Origin: Iris pallida
Taxonomy: Eukaryota; Streptophyta; Magnoliopsida; Asparagales; Iridaceae
Reading direction: 5' to 3'
DNA: 64,000 nucleotides
NCBI GenBank assembly: GCA_029216955.1
Contig: JANAVB010010791.1
Span: forward strand, 5,282,410 to 5,346,409
A program made the position numbers and the translations under genes. A model generated the notes under the pieces. It had not been told where the DNA came from. It saw only the letters and a list, made by a program, of their open reading frames with translations, and searched no databases. Shown here piece after piece: positions 1 to 11,055 of this stretch. Position 1 is the first letter of the stretch. Every line of letters begins with the position of its first letter.

Positions 1-1207
1 ATAGATAGAGGGGGCCTAGGGCTAGGGTTTGGTCACCCTGAGTCGTGTCCAAAACGTGTCTTCGTGAGACACGAAGTCTGTGTCAGTGCGTGAATCCTGA
101 CAGTGCACGAGCAGTGAACAACCCATGTGGCTCAAAAATCTCACAAACCACAAAATAAAACCCAATGAAATTTAATACCCTTCCTGTCAGTCATCTCCCC
201 TACGTGTACACCAATTTTGGTGCCAACTCGTGCAGTGTCCAAGGAGAACTCGGACACGGGTAGCAGGACACCCGGCCGAGACCCCGTGCAGCGTGTCCAG
301 TGCAAATTAGAACACAAAATGACACGAAATCTGACTCAGTCTTCACAAAAAGTAATGTACACACATAGATCTACGAATTCATGCAATTAGTTTAGCAAAA
401 CACGAAAATCAAATCCTAAGTGGCATTCTATCAAACACTTGTACATACACTATGACACGTGTTCGATACGGACACCAAATGGACACGATTTCTAACCAAA
501 TTTTAGGGACAGCTAGGGGACACCTAGATCTAGGCTAGGATGCAAAGAAATCAGAATATTAGCACAATTTGAGAAGTTTTACCTATAGGTGCAAATGGCA
601 AGAAAAGCCCCAAAATAGAGTGTTCCTCCTTGCTAGCTCGAATCCCCAGATTGTTCCAAAGCTGGGATTACTCTTCATAAACAGAAAATAGAAGAGTATT
701 AGGCTCTAATGCAAGAAACTAGAGTCAAAAAGGAATTAAAATGGAGAAACTATGGATTGGGGAAGAATAGTCATACCTTTCTTTTTCCTAAGTGTTGGAA
801 TGATACAAAAGAGGCAAGAACTAAATGAGGAGAGTATTTATAGGGAGGGGAGCCCTATTGGCCGGCCATAGCATGCTAAAATTAGGGTCAGGGTTTAGTC
901 TAATGAGCTATGGGCCTAGTTACATTAGTCATGGAATCAATTCCTAAGTCTCAAGCCTATGAACCAAATCATTAACCCTCCTATTTGACTCTTGATTTCT
1001 AAATGGCAAAAACTTAGGTTGACTTAAGTTAGACTAGAGTCACACCATGCTAACCAAGTCACCATAGCTAGGGTCAACACCTAGGTTAGTCTCCAAAGTC
1101 TCAACTAGTCAAAGTCAAAAATAGCAATCACCAATCCAATAAATTAAAATAAATTCAAAATTTCACAAATGACCAAAATACCCTCAATCTAAAATGTGGT
1201 AGTGACA
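1..1207 (-). repeat. 3' LTR of gypsy A (partial)
   Basis: The inner edge is fixed by the purine-rich tract at 1208-1226 and by TGTCACTACC, read on the minus strand, at 1207. The outer edge is beyond the window. A TATA-like CTATAAATA lies on the minus strand at 835-843, the position expected of an LTR promoter. Confidence 0.8.
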
Positions 1208-1244
1208 AATCTACCCTCCTTAAAAGAATTTCGTCCTCGAAATT
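1208..1244 (-). other. Polypurine tract and hairpin of gypsy A
   Basis: On the minus strand an AATTTCG/CGAAATT stem with an AGGA loop (1227-1244) is followed by an AAGGAGGG-type purine tract ending at 1208, directly before the LTR. The purine tract is the expected plus-strand primer. Related hairpins sit at the same place in gypsy B, C and L. Confidence 0.7.
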
Positions 1245-1287
1245 AAAAGGCGAAACTAAATTGATGAGAAGGATAGACAATCATACC

Positions 1288-4200
1288 TCAAGGTCCAAAA
1301 AGATAAGGGTATCGTTCGCGCATCTCATCCTCCCGCTCCCAGGTAGACTCTCCTGGAGAATGATGCCTCCATGCGACGCTAACCAAGGGTATCACCTGGT
1401 TTCTCAGTACCTTCTCTCGGCGATCCAGAATATCCACTGGCTACTCTGGATAACTTAGAGTAGGTCCCACCTCAATCTCCGAATGATCAAGTACATGGCT
1501 AGGGTCAGCCACGTACCATCTCAACTGTGATACGTGGAATACGTTGTGGACACCCACTAGTGCAGGTGGCAAGTCTAGCATGTATGCCATGTCACCGACT
1601 CTCCCGCTGATCACGAAAGGTCCGATGAAGCGCGGGTTAAGCTTCCCACCTCCACCAAAACGTATGGTACCACGGGTCGGAGATATCCGCAGAAAAACCA
1701 TGTCTCCGACCTAAACACAAGCAAGGTCTCAAGTTACTAAATAATAAAACATGATCAAACAAACAAAAACAAACAACCTACTTCTAATCCTATCTCTAAT
1801 CTGTACCTCAAACTCCAAAGGCCTCTGGTGGTTATCGGCCCAGTGCCGATGTCTGTCCTGCGCCACGCGAAGTCTGTCCCTGATGAGCTTCACCTTCTCG
1901 AATGCGTTAACAACCATCTCAGGTCCCAATAAAGCTCGCTCACCAACATCATCCCAAGATAAAGGTGTACGACATCTACGTCCGTACAGAGCCTCGAAAG
2001 GTGACATCTCAATGCTGGCCTGAAAACTGTTGTTGTAAGCAAACTCCACCAAATGCAGGTAATTCTCCCAGGATCCTCCGAAATCCAAGACGCACGTCCG
2101 CAGCATTTCCTCGAGCGTCTGAATAGTCCTCTCTGACTGTCCGTTCGTCTGAGGGTGGTATGCAGTAATAAACGTGAGCTGAGTGCCCAAACTAGTCTGC
2201 AGACTCCGCTAGAAATGGGAAGTAAAGCGACTATTCCGATCCGAGATGATGCTGACCGGAACTCCATGAATCCTGACAATCTGCCGCATGTACATCTCTG
2301 CAAGCCCCTCAGTAGACGTACCCACTTTAAATGGCAAAAAGTAGGCCGATTTGGTCAACCTGTCTACGATGACCCAAATCGCGTCTCTCTCTCCTGGTGT
2401 ACGCGGCAATCCAGATACAAAATCCATCGTGATATGCTCCCACTTCCACTCTGGAATGGGCAATGGCTGTAATAATCCTCCTGGCCTCTGCCTCTCTGTC
2501 TTGACCCGCTGACAGACCAAGCACTTGGCTACGAAGCGAGCTACCTCCTGCTTCATCCCATACCACCAGACATGCTCCCTCATATCCTTGTACATCTTAT
2601 TGGCACCAGGATGTATAGAGTACTGGGATCTGTGGGCCTCCTGCATGATCTGCTCCCTGAGCTCTCCACTGGGCACACACAGCCTGGAACCGTGCCTCAA
2701 AGCACCATCCTCTGCAAGAGTAAACTCACCATCCACCAGCCCTGCTCGAACCTGCTCTCGGATACAACGTAGAGCAACATCCTCGAACCGCATCGACTTG
2801 ATCCTCTCCATCAAGTCCGACTGAATCTGCAGGCCCCACATCTGCATCTGAACTCCTGGCACAATCACCTCAATCCCCAGGCTCCCCAAATCTGCTAGCA
2901 AATGACGGTCCATAGTCAAACACATGGCTGTCGGATACCTACTCAAGGCATCGGCAACCACATTGGCCTTCCCTGGGTGATACTGTAGTGAGATGTCGAA
3001 GTCCTTCATCAGCTCTAACCACCTGTGATGCCTTATGTTGAGCTCCTTCTGTGTAAACACATACTTCAAGCTCTTATGATCTGTGAAGATCTCCACCCTC
3101 TCTCCATATAAGTAGTATTTCCACAACTTCAAAGCAAATATCACTGCTGCCAACTCCAAGTGATGGGTAGGGTAGTTCTTCTCATGGGGACGTAACTGTC
3201 TAAAAGCATAGGCAATCACCTTCCCATGCTGCTGTAAGACACAACCCAACCCCTTCCCTGAAGCGTCACTGTATATAGTGAACCCTCCCGATCATGATGG
3301 TAATGTCATAATCGGAGCTGTCGTCAGCCGCTTCTTCAACTCATCAAAAGCGACTTGACACTCCTCTGACCAAACAAACTCTGCATCTTTCCGGGTCAGC
3401 CTAGTCAACGGCTCTGCAATCCGGGAGAAATCCTGCACGAACCTCCTGTAATAGCCTGCCAGTCCCAAGAAGCTCTTGATCTCTGCTACTGAACTCGGTA
3501 CCAACCAAGCCTCAATTGCCGTGATCTTCTTCGGGTCCACTGAGATCCTATCTCCAATCACCACATGACCCAAGAAGTCAACTCTGTCTAGAAAGAACTC
3601 GCACTTCGAGAGCTTGCCATACAGCCTCTCCCTCCTGAGTGTCTCCCGAACCACTCTCAAGTGCTCCTCATGCTCCTCCTCAGTCTTCAAATACACCAGG
3701 ATATCATCGATGAACCCCACCACAAACTTGTCCAAGTACTGGTGGAACACCTTGTTCATCAAGTTCATAAATACCGTCGGAGCGTTGGTCAGCCCAAACG
3801 GCATGACCAAGAACTCAAACTGACCATACCGCGTCCTGAAGGCGGTCTTCGGGATATCCTCCTTCTTCACCTTTACCTGATGATAACCTGACCTCAGATC
3901 AATCTTCAAGAAAACCCGAGCTCCGCTCAACTGATCAAAGAGATCTTCAATCCGCGACAGTGGGTATCTGTTCTTGATCGTGAGGTTGTTGAGTGCCCTG
4001 TAGTCGATACACATCCGTACCGACCCATCCTTCTTGGGTACAAAGAGTACCGGAGTACTCCAAGGTGAAGAACTCGATCGGATGAAGCCCTTGTCCTGCA
4101 GCTCATCCACCTGCTTCTTCAATTCCACCAACTCACTGTTGTTCACTCGATAGACATGCTGAGAAATTGGCTCCGCGCCGGAAACCAAGTCTATTGAGAA

Positions 4201-4467
4201 CTCAACATCCCTATCCAGTAGAAGCCCTGACAACTCCTCCGGAAAGACGTCCATGAACTCTACAACCAAAGGATGTGGAGCCGCCTGCTCCTCAACTGAA
4301 GCCCCGCAGAAAAGTCTGTTGTCCTGCTCCGCCTGCCGTCGGGTGTACTTGAACTCTGGCTCTCCTGGCGCTCCAAACAGAACTCTACCCCCTCGGCAAT
4401 CTATGCTGGCGTGATGCCTACTCAACCAATCCATACCTACTACGATATCGTAGTTCGGTAGTGACAT
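1288..4467 (-). pseudogene. Gypsy A pol: protease remnant, RT, RNase H, integrase, chromodomain
   Basis: This encoded the polyprotein that copies and integrates the element. From 4467 downward it contains the end of the protease ([10 protein letters not shown]), a reverse transcriptase with an intact FIDD catalytic site, RNase H, the integrase with its zinc-binding and DDE parts, and a chromodomain (about 1290-1443) ending in RERYPYLFGP before a TGA at 1288. The protease active-site DTG/DSG segment is missing between gag and pol. A TGA at 3289-3291 lies before the RNase H domain, and a TAG at 2206-2208 stands where a Trp codon (TGG) is usual. A 96-bp intron-like insertion splits the integrase at 1711-1806. 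The chromodomain is in a different frame from the integrase. The copy is inactive as it stands. Confidence 0.85.
1711..1806 (-). other. Candidate spliceosomal intron in gypsy A integrase
   Basis: On the minus strand, coding sequence for PLEFE is followed by a GT-starting, T-rich segment that ends in TTGTGTTTAG, after which VGDMVFLRI resumes. Removal leaves the frame open and matches gypsy B, where [11 protein letters not shown] is continuous. The segment contains in-frame stops (TGA, TAG), so it cannot be coding. Confidence 0.6.
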
Positions 4468-5757
4468 TACGAGCTCGCCCCTGCTGGCCTCCCCTGACCT
4501 GCTGCTGGTGCTGCACGAACCACTGTTGCTGAGTCGGCAACGGTCCCTTCTGCGGTCCCACTGGAGCCTTGGCTCCCGCTCCCTGAGCTGCTCTGCCTGC
4601 GAAGAGGGAACAGTCCCTCAGCTGATGCTCTGACGATCCGTAGAGAAGGCACTTCCCCAGCCTCTTCCTGCACTCAGTCCATCTATGCCCCGGCTTCCTA
4701 CAGAAGGTACAACTGGTAGACTGCTGCCTCGGGGCCTGCTGCTGCTGCCTCGGCTGCTGATGCTGAGCTGGCTGAAGTCTCGGCTGCTAGAACTGCTGCG
4801 GCTGAAACTACGTCTGCTGCTGATGCTGATGCTATTGCTGAAAGTGCGGCCTCTTGGCCGGTCCTCCGCTACCACTGGCTCCCTGGGAGTCTCGTCCCCT
4901 CTTGAGCCTCAGCTCAAGATCATCCTCTGCGGCTAAGGCACCCACCATGATCTCCTCAAAAGTAGCGCTACGGGCACTCTTGGTATAGAACTTAACCTCC
5001 TTGACCAGTCCCTTTCTGAACCTCCGGGCCTTCGTCGCCTCGGATAACCCCTCGACAAACCTGCCCAGACAGCAGAACTTCCCAGCATACTCCTCAACGA
5101 CTGACTGCCCTGTACTAAGGCCTCGAACTGAGTCTCGAGGGCACCAAGCGCTGCATATAGGAAAAACTTCTCCTTGAACAGCTTCTTGAAGGCTGCCCAA
5201 GTCTGTCCTGGGGTACCAACCCTCGGGTCGGTCTGGTACCAAGTGCGGGCCAAATCCTGCATCATACTGGCCGTCGCCTCGATCTGTAGCCTCACTGGAA
5301 TCTCTGCCAATCTGAAAGCTCCTCCATATGCTCTATCCACTCATCAGCGTACAGAACGCCCTCTGTACCCCTGAAATCCCTCGGATGCATCTTCTGGAAG
5401 TCTTGGATGCCCTTCTCCCTCGGCGGATGCGGCTGCTGAACTGCCGTGGGCTGAGCTGCCACGGGCTGAGCTGCTGCCCTCTCAACTGTTGTCAGGGCCA
5501 GGTCGATGCCCCGACTAAACTCTGCAGTCTGACGCTACTGCTAGGCCTCCATGAACTGCTGAAAGAATGTGAACAGCTGGACTGCGTCAACTGTCCCCGA
5601 AGGTGGCTGCTGCTGCTGGAGCATCTATGGAACCACCGGACTCGGCCTGTGCACTGCTGGTGGAGGGGATCCTATTGTTGAAGCCATCCAGCCCGGGGCC
5701 TTGTTGGGATCCCCCTTCTTGATGATAGCCTCCACCTCCTCCAAAGTGACTGTAACA
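4468..5757 (-). pseudogene. Gypsy A gag (frameshifted)
   Basis: This is the nucleocapsid/capsid gene of gypsy A, on the minus strand. Recognisable parts are a capsid region (FQKMHPRDFRGTEG, then RTWYQTDPRVG and FKEKFF) and a zinc-knuckle region at about 4590-4720. The first knuckle (CTFCRKPGHRWTEC) is complete. The second has Tyr in place of its second Cys ([14 protein letters not shown]). At least two frameshifts, near 5100-5250 and 4650-4830, and several stops break it. Codon repeats for Gln and Ser make the linker low in complexity. The N-terminus is uncertain: the frame stays open to 5757, and the segment there also resembles part of a LINE reverse transcriptase. Confidence 0.75.
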
Positions 5758-5873
5758 CCCAGTTTTCTAAATAAGGATAATTTTGAAATTTTGTAATTTT
5801 AATCTTTTAATAATGTTATTTAAATCATGATATAATTTTTGGTGATTTTAATTATTTTAAAACTATTTTTTTA
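5758..5873. other. AT-rich spacer starting TGTAACACCC
   Basis: About 115 bases of AT-rich sequence between gypsy A and the LINE. It begins with TGTAACACCC at 5750-5759, which looks like the start of a plus-strand chromovirus LTR, but no LTR end or partner is visible. No gene is seen. Confidence 0.3.
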
Positions 5874-7669
5874 TTGGTAAATTGTGCGCCGCATGGCTAC
5901 TTCAGGAGCAACAGGGGGTTGAGGCAGGGGGACCCCCTCTCCCCGTATCTATTTACTTTGGTGATGGAGTACTTTACATGCTTGATGGATACGGCAGTGC
6001 ATAGCAAGAGGATTGCTCCCCGTTCCCGGTTGGTGAGTCCGGTTGTATCACATTTGATCTATGCTGACGACTTATTGGTACTACTCCAGCCTTCCATGCG
6101 GGGAATGAGCGCGCTCTCTGATATTATGGAGGAGTTCGGACGGCTTTCTGGACTACAGTTGAATAGGGAGAAAAGCAGAGTCTACTTCAGCTCCCAGTGT
6201 ACACAGCAGGAGGAGAGAGCCTTCGCCTTGGGAGTGGACAGCGGCGATCTTCCAGTGAAATACCTGGGGATTCCGTTGACGGTCAACTATGCCAGAGAGC
6301 AGGATTGTCACAGCTTGGTAGATTTTGCTCAGAGGAGAGTGGAAGGCTGGCAAGCGGAGGGGCTATCATTTGGCGGACGGATTGAGTTGGTGCGTTCGGT
6401 TATTGCGGGCATCACGATGTTCTGGCTGCAGTCTATCCAGATCCCTACGGCTACTATTCGGAAAGTGGAGGCCATCTGTGCTGACTTCATCTGGAGGGGA
6501 GGGATGCATGCGATCTCCTGGGACCAGCTTTGTCGACCTCGGGAGGAAGGAGGAGTGGGGTTGAGACCTCTTCATACGGTAAGAAAGGCAGCTTGTGTGA
6601 AGATGGCCTGGAGATTCATCAAGGGGCGGTCGCTCTGGGCGGAATGGATGGCGAACAGATACCTGAGGAGGACTAACTTCTGGGCTTGCAGAATAGACAA
6701 CAATTTTTCGGTCACGTTTAAGGCTATTCTGAGATGTCGACCGGTGCTTCAGACCGCTATCTGCAGGAACATGAAGGATGGGACGACTACCGACCTCTGG
6801 CTAGACCCTTGGTTGGGTTCCAGATCCTTGCTCGAGCTATTGGGAGGACAACTGGACAGAGAAGCGGGCAGGGGGCTCACATGCAGTCGGATCATCAGAG
6901 ATGGAGTTTGGAGGCCAGAAGGATATCCATATACTGCTCAGCTTGCCGAGGAGATTCGCCTTATTACTATTGACGCCAGCCAGCATGAGGATTCCTGGAG
7001 CTGGGCCGGCCCAGGTACGGGGGGCGGGTCAGGCCTATTCTGCTTTCGCAGCTGCTACGACTTGGTCCGGACCCACCATGACCGGGCTGAGGAGGTGGAC
7101 TTCATTTGGGGCAAGGGAGTTAGCCCGGATCTGAGGAGGTGGACTTCATTTGGGGCAAGGGAGTTGTCCGGAAAATGCAACTATGTGCATACCGACTTCT
7201 ATGGGGTAGACTGATGACGAGAGACAGACTTCTCAGGTTTGTGATATAGATCCCGGATGCCAAATGTGTGCTATGTAATGAAGATAATGAATCTATGGGG
7301 CATCTCTTCTTTGTATGCCCAGTGACCTGGCACATTTGGATTGAGCAGTGCGCGTAGATAAGAGGAGGAGTTGGGATGGATAGAGATATCCGGAGCATTC
7401 TCAGCTGGATTCGAGATCACAAAGGCCGGGATCCAGGGTGGGCCAGAAGAGCCAGAGTTCGTCTCGCCGCGTCTGTTTGGCACATCTGGAAGGAGCGAAA
7501 CAGACGTATTTTCGAGGGCTTCACTACCCCCCATTGGAATTTTACATAACATAGAATTCGATGTATCAGTAATGGTCCCATAATACTATAATTTGGGGCT
7601 TTGGAAGTTGTGATATTATGTATTGTAATATCTTTTCCGCTATATGCGAGGAATAAATTCACCCTTATT

Positions 7670-7671
<2 letters not shown>
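5874..7671 (+). pseudogene. LINE (L1-type) reverse transcriptase, 5'-truncated
   Basis: This is the C-terminal half of a non-LTR retrotransposon ORF2. It opens inside the reverse transcriptase at GLRQGDPLSPYLF and has the catalytic YADD (HLIYADDLLVL) near 6055-6085. Next come the thumb region, the WL-rich region typical of plant LINEs (DLWLDPWL near 6790) and a broken zf-RVT segment. A 44-bp tandem duplication (7087-7130, repeated from 7131) shifts the frame inside the zf-RVT domain. Beyond it, VLCNEDNESMGHLFF and WKERNRRIFE can still be read to about 7545. The endonuclease and upstream RT are absent, as expected of a 5'-truncated insertion. The 3' end runs into a TA microsatellite and no long A tail is seen. 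Confidence 0.85.

Positions 7672-7714
<43 letters not shown>
7672..7714. repeat. (AT)n microsatellite
   Basis: About 43 bases of pure AT dinucleotide follow the LINE 3' end and abut a foldback element. Confidence 0.95.
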
Positions 7715-8170
<456 letters not shown>

Positions 8171-8174
<4 letters not shown>

Positions 8175-8278
8175 GTAGTGCGGGAGCCGCTCGAGCACAG
8201 GTCTCGGGTTCGAATCCCCCCTTGGGCGGCTTTGAGCCACGGTTCAACTTGGAGAAAGGACACCTCAAAAAAAAAAAT
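8171..8278 (+). mobile_element. tRNA-derived SINE fragment
   Basis: A tRNA-like segment starts in AGTGGTAGTGC. It has a good RNA polymerase III box B (GGTTCGAATCC, 8207-8217), then a non-tRNA body (TTGAGCCACGGTTCAACTTGG) and an A11 tail at 8267-8277. The 5' part, with box A, is only partly present because it runs into the TA repeat. Confidence 0.55.
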
Positions 8279-8302
8279 TATATATATATATATATATATA
8301 TA

Positions 8303-8600
8303 TTCTCTACCAGCCTATAAGGTAGAAATCTAAATCTCTAAAGCATGATTTGAGAGTAGGACTTAAAATGCAGATGTTGTAGGTTGAAGAACACCATAAG
8401 CAAGATGAGAATATAAATGCAATCAAGCTACGATGAAATGGGTATATGTGCTATCAACTATGCGTTAATATATATATTTAGCAACATTTTTATATATTTA
8501 GCTACATTAATTCCCACATTAAGCATGCTATGTCAAAGCCATTAACAAAATAAACAGATCATAAGTGTGTAAATATCCTTCTAAGAATTATCAGATTCAT
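8303..8600. other. Intron 4 sequence, nothing recognised
   Basis: AT-rich non-coding sequence. No open frame, repeat structure or exon of the host gene was found on either strand. Confidence 0.5.
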
Positions 8601-8603
8601 TAA

Positions 8604-8748
8604 GGCTGTGTTTGATTTGAAGGAAAGTGAGAGAAAGGAAAAGAAAAAGAGAAAATGTATTAGTGGTGTTTGGTTAGAGAAAAAATGAAAAACAAATGTG
8701 AAAAAAAAAACTAATATGAAATTTTCCTTTCATTTACCAAAATGGTAG

Positions 8749-8795
<47 letters not shown>

Positions 8796-8920
8796 TTTAA
8801 ATTTTCTTACCAACCAAACAATTAAAAAAAATCTTTTTATTTTCCTTTTTTTTCCTCTTTCCTTTTACTTTTCTCTCTCTTTCTCTTTCTTTTCCCATTT
8901 CTCACGTACCAAACACAGCC
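8604..8920. mobile_element. PIF/Harbinger (Tourist-like) MITE
   Basis: The terminal inverted repeats begin GGCTGTGTTTG (8604) and end CAAACACAGCC (8920). Both sides carry a TAA target duplication (8601-8603 and 8921-8923), matching the TWA preference of PIF/Harbinger elements. The interior is purine-rich on the left, pyrimidine-rich on the right, and contains a (CT)n tract near 8752-8792. Confidence 0.75.
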
Positions 8921-9050
8921 TAAGAGAATACAAAAGATGTTGTTGCATCAAAGAAATAAGTCCTCTACAACATTAGAGAGTGGAATTATTTGATATATTA
9001 ACTTGAACTAAAAAAGGGATGTAAAATAGCGACTGATAAGTCGCACTTAC

Positions 9051-9265
9051 CAATAATTCCTCCACATTTTTCCCATCATATACCATTTGATAAGATTGAT
9101 ATGTATAAGGATGGTGCTTCGAGAAAAAATGATCAACACAACACCCACGAGCCTTGTGCTCTGCACAAAGAGGAATTCCTCGAACGAGCACAGTGAATTG
9201 GTCAGATCGATGTCTGTGATTACTGATGTGCTGAATCCTTTTACCTAGTATCCCTTTATACTCCT
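9051..9265 (-). CDS. OSCA: OSCA/CSC1-like channel gene, exon 4
   Basis: This exon encodes the cytoplasmic segment after the third predicted membrane helix and the start of the large intracellular loop. Recognisable parts are an EYKGIL start, DQFTVLVRGIPLCAEHKARG, HFFSKHHPYTY and QMVYDGKN, which align with the family's FTVLVRGIP and MVY motifs. The acceptor is GAGTTTTAG (exon from 9265) and the donor is GTAAGTGCG below 9051. Exon 3 ends in phase 0, so reading must start GAG TAT AAA, but an A6 run (9237-9242 region) where A4 is expected shifts the frame by two bases before the conserved block. An alternative acceptor at TTCAG, twelve codons in, would restore the frame and lose EYKGILGKRIQ. Later exons lie outside the window. 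Confidence 0.85.
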
Positions 9266-10868
9266 AAAACTCAACAAAAAGTCAGAACAGAACTAATGAT
9301 AATTCACATGCATAACTCAACCCTAAGATTTTGTTCATAAATCTTACACTATTGCATAATTATGAAAACAAAAGGCAAAGTACTTATCTAGTATGATATA
9401 GCAACTATATTTTTTACATGATACTTTGAGAACTAAATCCATTTTAAAATAGATGGGTACTTGAGTTGGGTACCATTTCTTATTACATATTTGAATTTAA
9501 GTCAATGCAGTACTAATGGTGGTGCTCAAACATGAAATTGACTTCTTGCTTGTCATTGTTGTGTCATTTACTCTGATTTAATCTGAACGTGATTTACTGG
9601 AATTGGTTCTATGCCTATTTTGTTACTAATATCAATTACATTTAATCATTGTTGCACTTGAAATTGCAAAGATATACCTGGCAGTCTTACAAACATGAAC
9701 CAAAATATATTTCATTAACATATCACGGTTTCTTGGAGTAATGTTGAGAAAATTTGTATGCCCATACGGAATATATAATAACTCAAAAGACTATATCCCA
9801 AAAGGTTCGCAGTGTATCAGCTTCTGGTGGTTGCAGAAGATTTTCATGGCTCCAGATCAGTCAGTTTGGTATCTCTGTTATCAGTTTTGACCAATACTGC
9901 GAACCTTGACATAGTTTGAGGTACCGAGAGAAGAGTATACCGAAACTACTGAAACCACACGGAAACAGCCAATTAAGAAGGGTCTGATACCAATAAGTGA
10001 ACCATGATCCACGTCTTGTGGAGAATCACATTGTTATAGTACTGGATTGATTGGCTACTGCGAAAGCTATGAACACACCCGTCAACTGTGTACAGTTGAG
10101 TAGTTCAGTTTACTCAAGTTTATGTTTTACAAGGTGGCCTAAACATTGTTGGGACTTTTAACTATTTTTGGTTTAGGGTTGAGGGAGTCTGGCTATTGTA
10201 CTTTGTATGTAAATATTATAAGATTAATCTCCCTGTTGGGGAGATGAGTTTTTCCCCTAAAAAAACAATCTTAGCCAACACACTCCTGTTGCATGCCTAC
10301 TGTTTCATGCCAACAACCACATGGAACTCAAAATGGTACCAGGGACCCGGATCTTGGAGGCTCAATAACTGTCAAAGGAGAATCCAAGTCGGTAACATTG
10401 TTGGTTGTTCCATCTCTCTATGGTGTGCTGATGAGGTCTCTTGTCCAATTTGTAGGTTCTAGATGGAGGACGAAGAAGAGATGGAACAAGAGAATTAACA
10501 ACTCAGCTCTACAAAAATACTATACTCTCTGCACTTGTCAAACTCGTCTTCACACTATTGTTTCTCTGCTGCTGAACTCAGACCTCAGTGAACTATAGCT
10601 GCAGCAGCACCACTTCATTGCTGGTGAACCATCAACTACTATTAGTTATGCCGCACTGTTGCACCAATGTTCTTGTAGATATATATTGCTGCAGCTGTTG
10701 TATTACAGCAAGTGTTCTAAAATCAGGTTAATTTGACTGGTTAATCAATTAATTGGATGGCGAACTAAGCAAAATTTCCAAGTGTCTGAATGATAACGAA
10801 CATCATCCACGTATTCAATTAATCGGTAATCGTCCCTGGAATGGTCCAGTTAAACCACTTATTATAAT
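9266..10868. other. Intron 3, left part, no gene recognised
   Basis: AT-rich sequence between exon 4 and copia A. A segment around 9850-9915 shares phrases with 37500-37560 (AACCTTGACATA and a GTATTGGT-like run), so it is probably old dispersed repeat. Short open frames at 10196-10598 have no recognisable product. Confidence 0.5.
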
Positions 10869-11049
10869 TGTTGTAATTGATTGATAATTTTATTGATAGA
10901 CCTCTTGGCTTTATATAGCCTTACAATCAATATTACAATGATGGAATATCCTGTGGCATATTCTGGCATACCAAATATGTCCGCAGGATATTCCAATATC
11001 CTTTATGCTAATACAATCTACTAAATATGACATAATAAATATTCCAACA
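10869..11049 (-). repeat. 3' LTR of copia A
   Basis: A 181-bp terminal repeat matching 24418-24597. The purine tract directly upstream, on the minus strand, is at about 11050-11062. Confidence 0.9.
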
Positions 11050-11055
11050 CTCCCC

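Larger units (their letters stand above)
1..5757 (-). mobile_element. Gypsy A: Tekay-like Ty3/gypsy chromovirus, 5' end missing
   Basis: An LTR retrotransposon read on the minus strand. In order it has gag, protease remnant, reverse transcriptase, RNase H, integrase, chromodomain, a polypurine region and the 3' LTR. The PR-RT-RH-INT order and the C-terminal chromodomain place it among chromoviruses, nearest the Tekay/Del type. No 5' LTR or primer-binding site is seen beyond the gag start near 5757, so the 5' end is lost or rearranged. The reading frame is broken by a frameshifted gag, an in-frame TGA at 3289-3291, a TAG at 2206-2208 and a frameshift before the chromodomain. It lies in intron 4 of the OSCA-like gene. 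Confidence 0.9.

Noticed and set aside
5681..5757. Minus-strand peptide VTLEEVEAIIKKGDPNKAPG resembling the LINE KAPGxDGF motif, suggesting a 5' inversion (twin priming) of the LINE
   Set aside because: It is in frame with the gypsy A gag and separated from the plus-strand LINE by ~115 bases of unrelated sequence. A one-base deletion would be needed to complete the LINE motif. Left unresolved.
10196..10598. Overlapping open frames in intron 3
   Set aside because: No domain, no splice context and no match in frame to the host gene.
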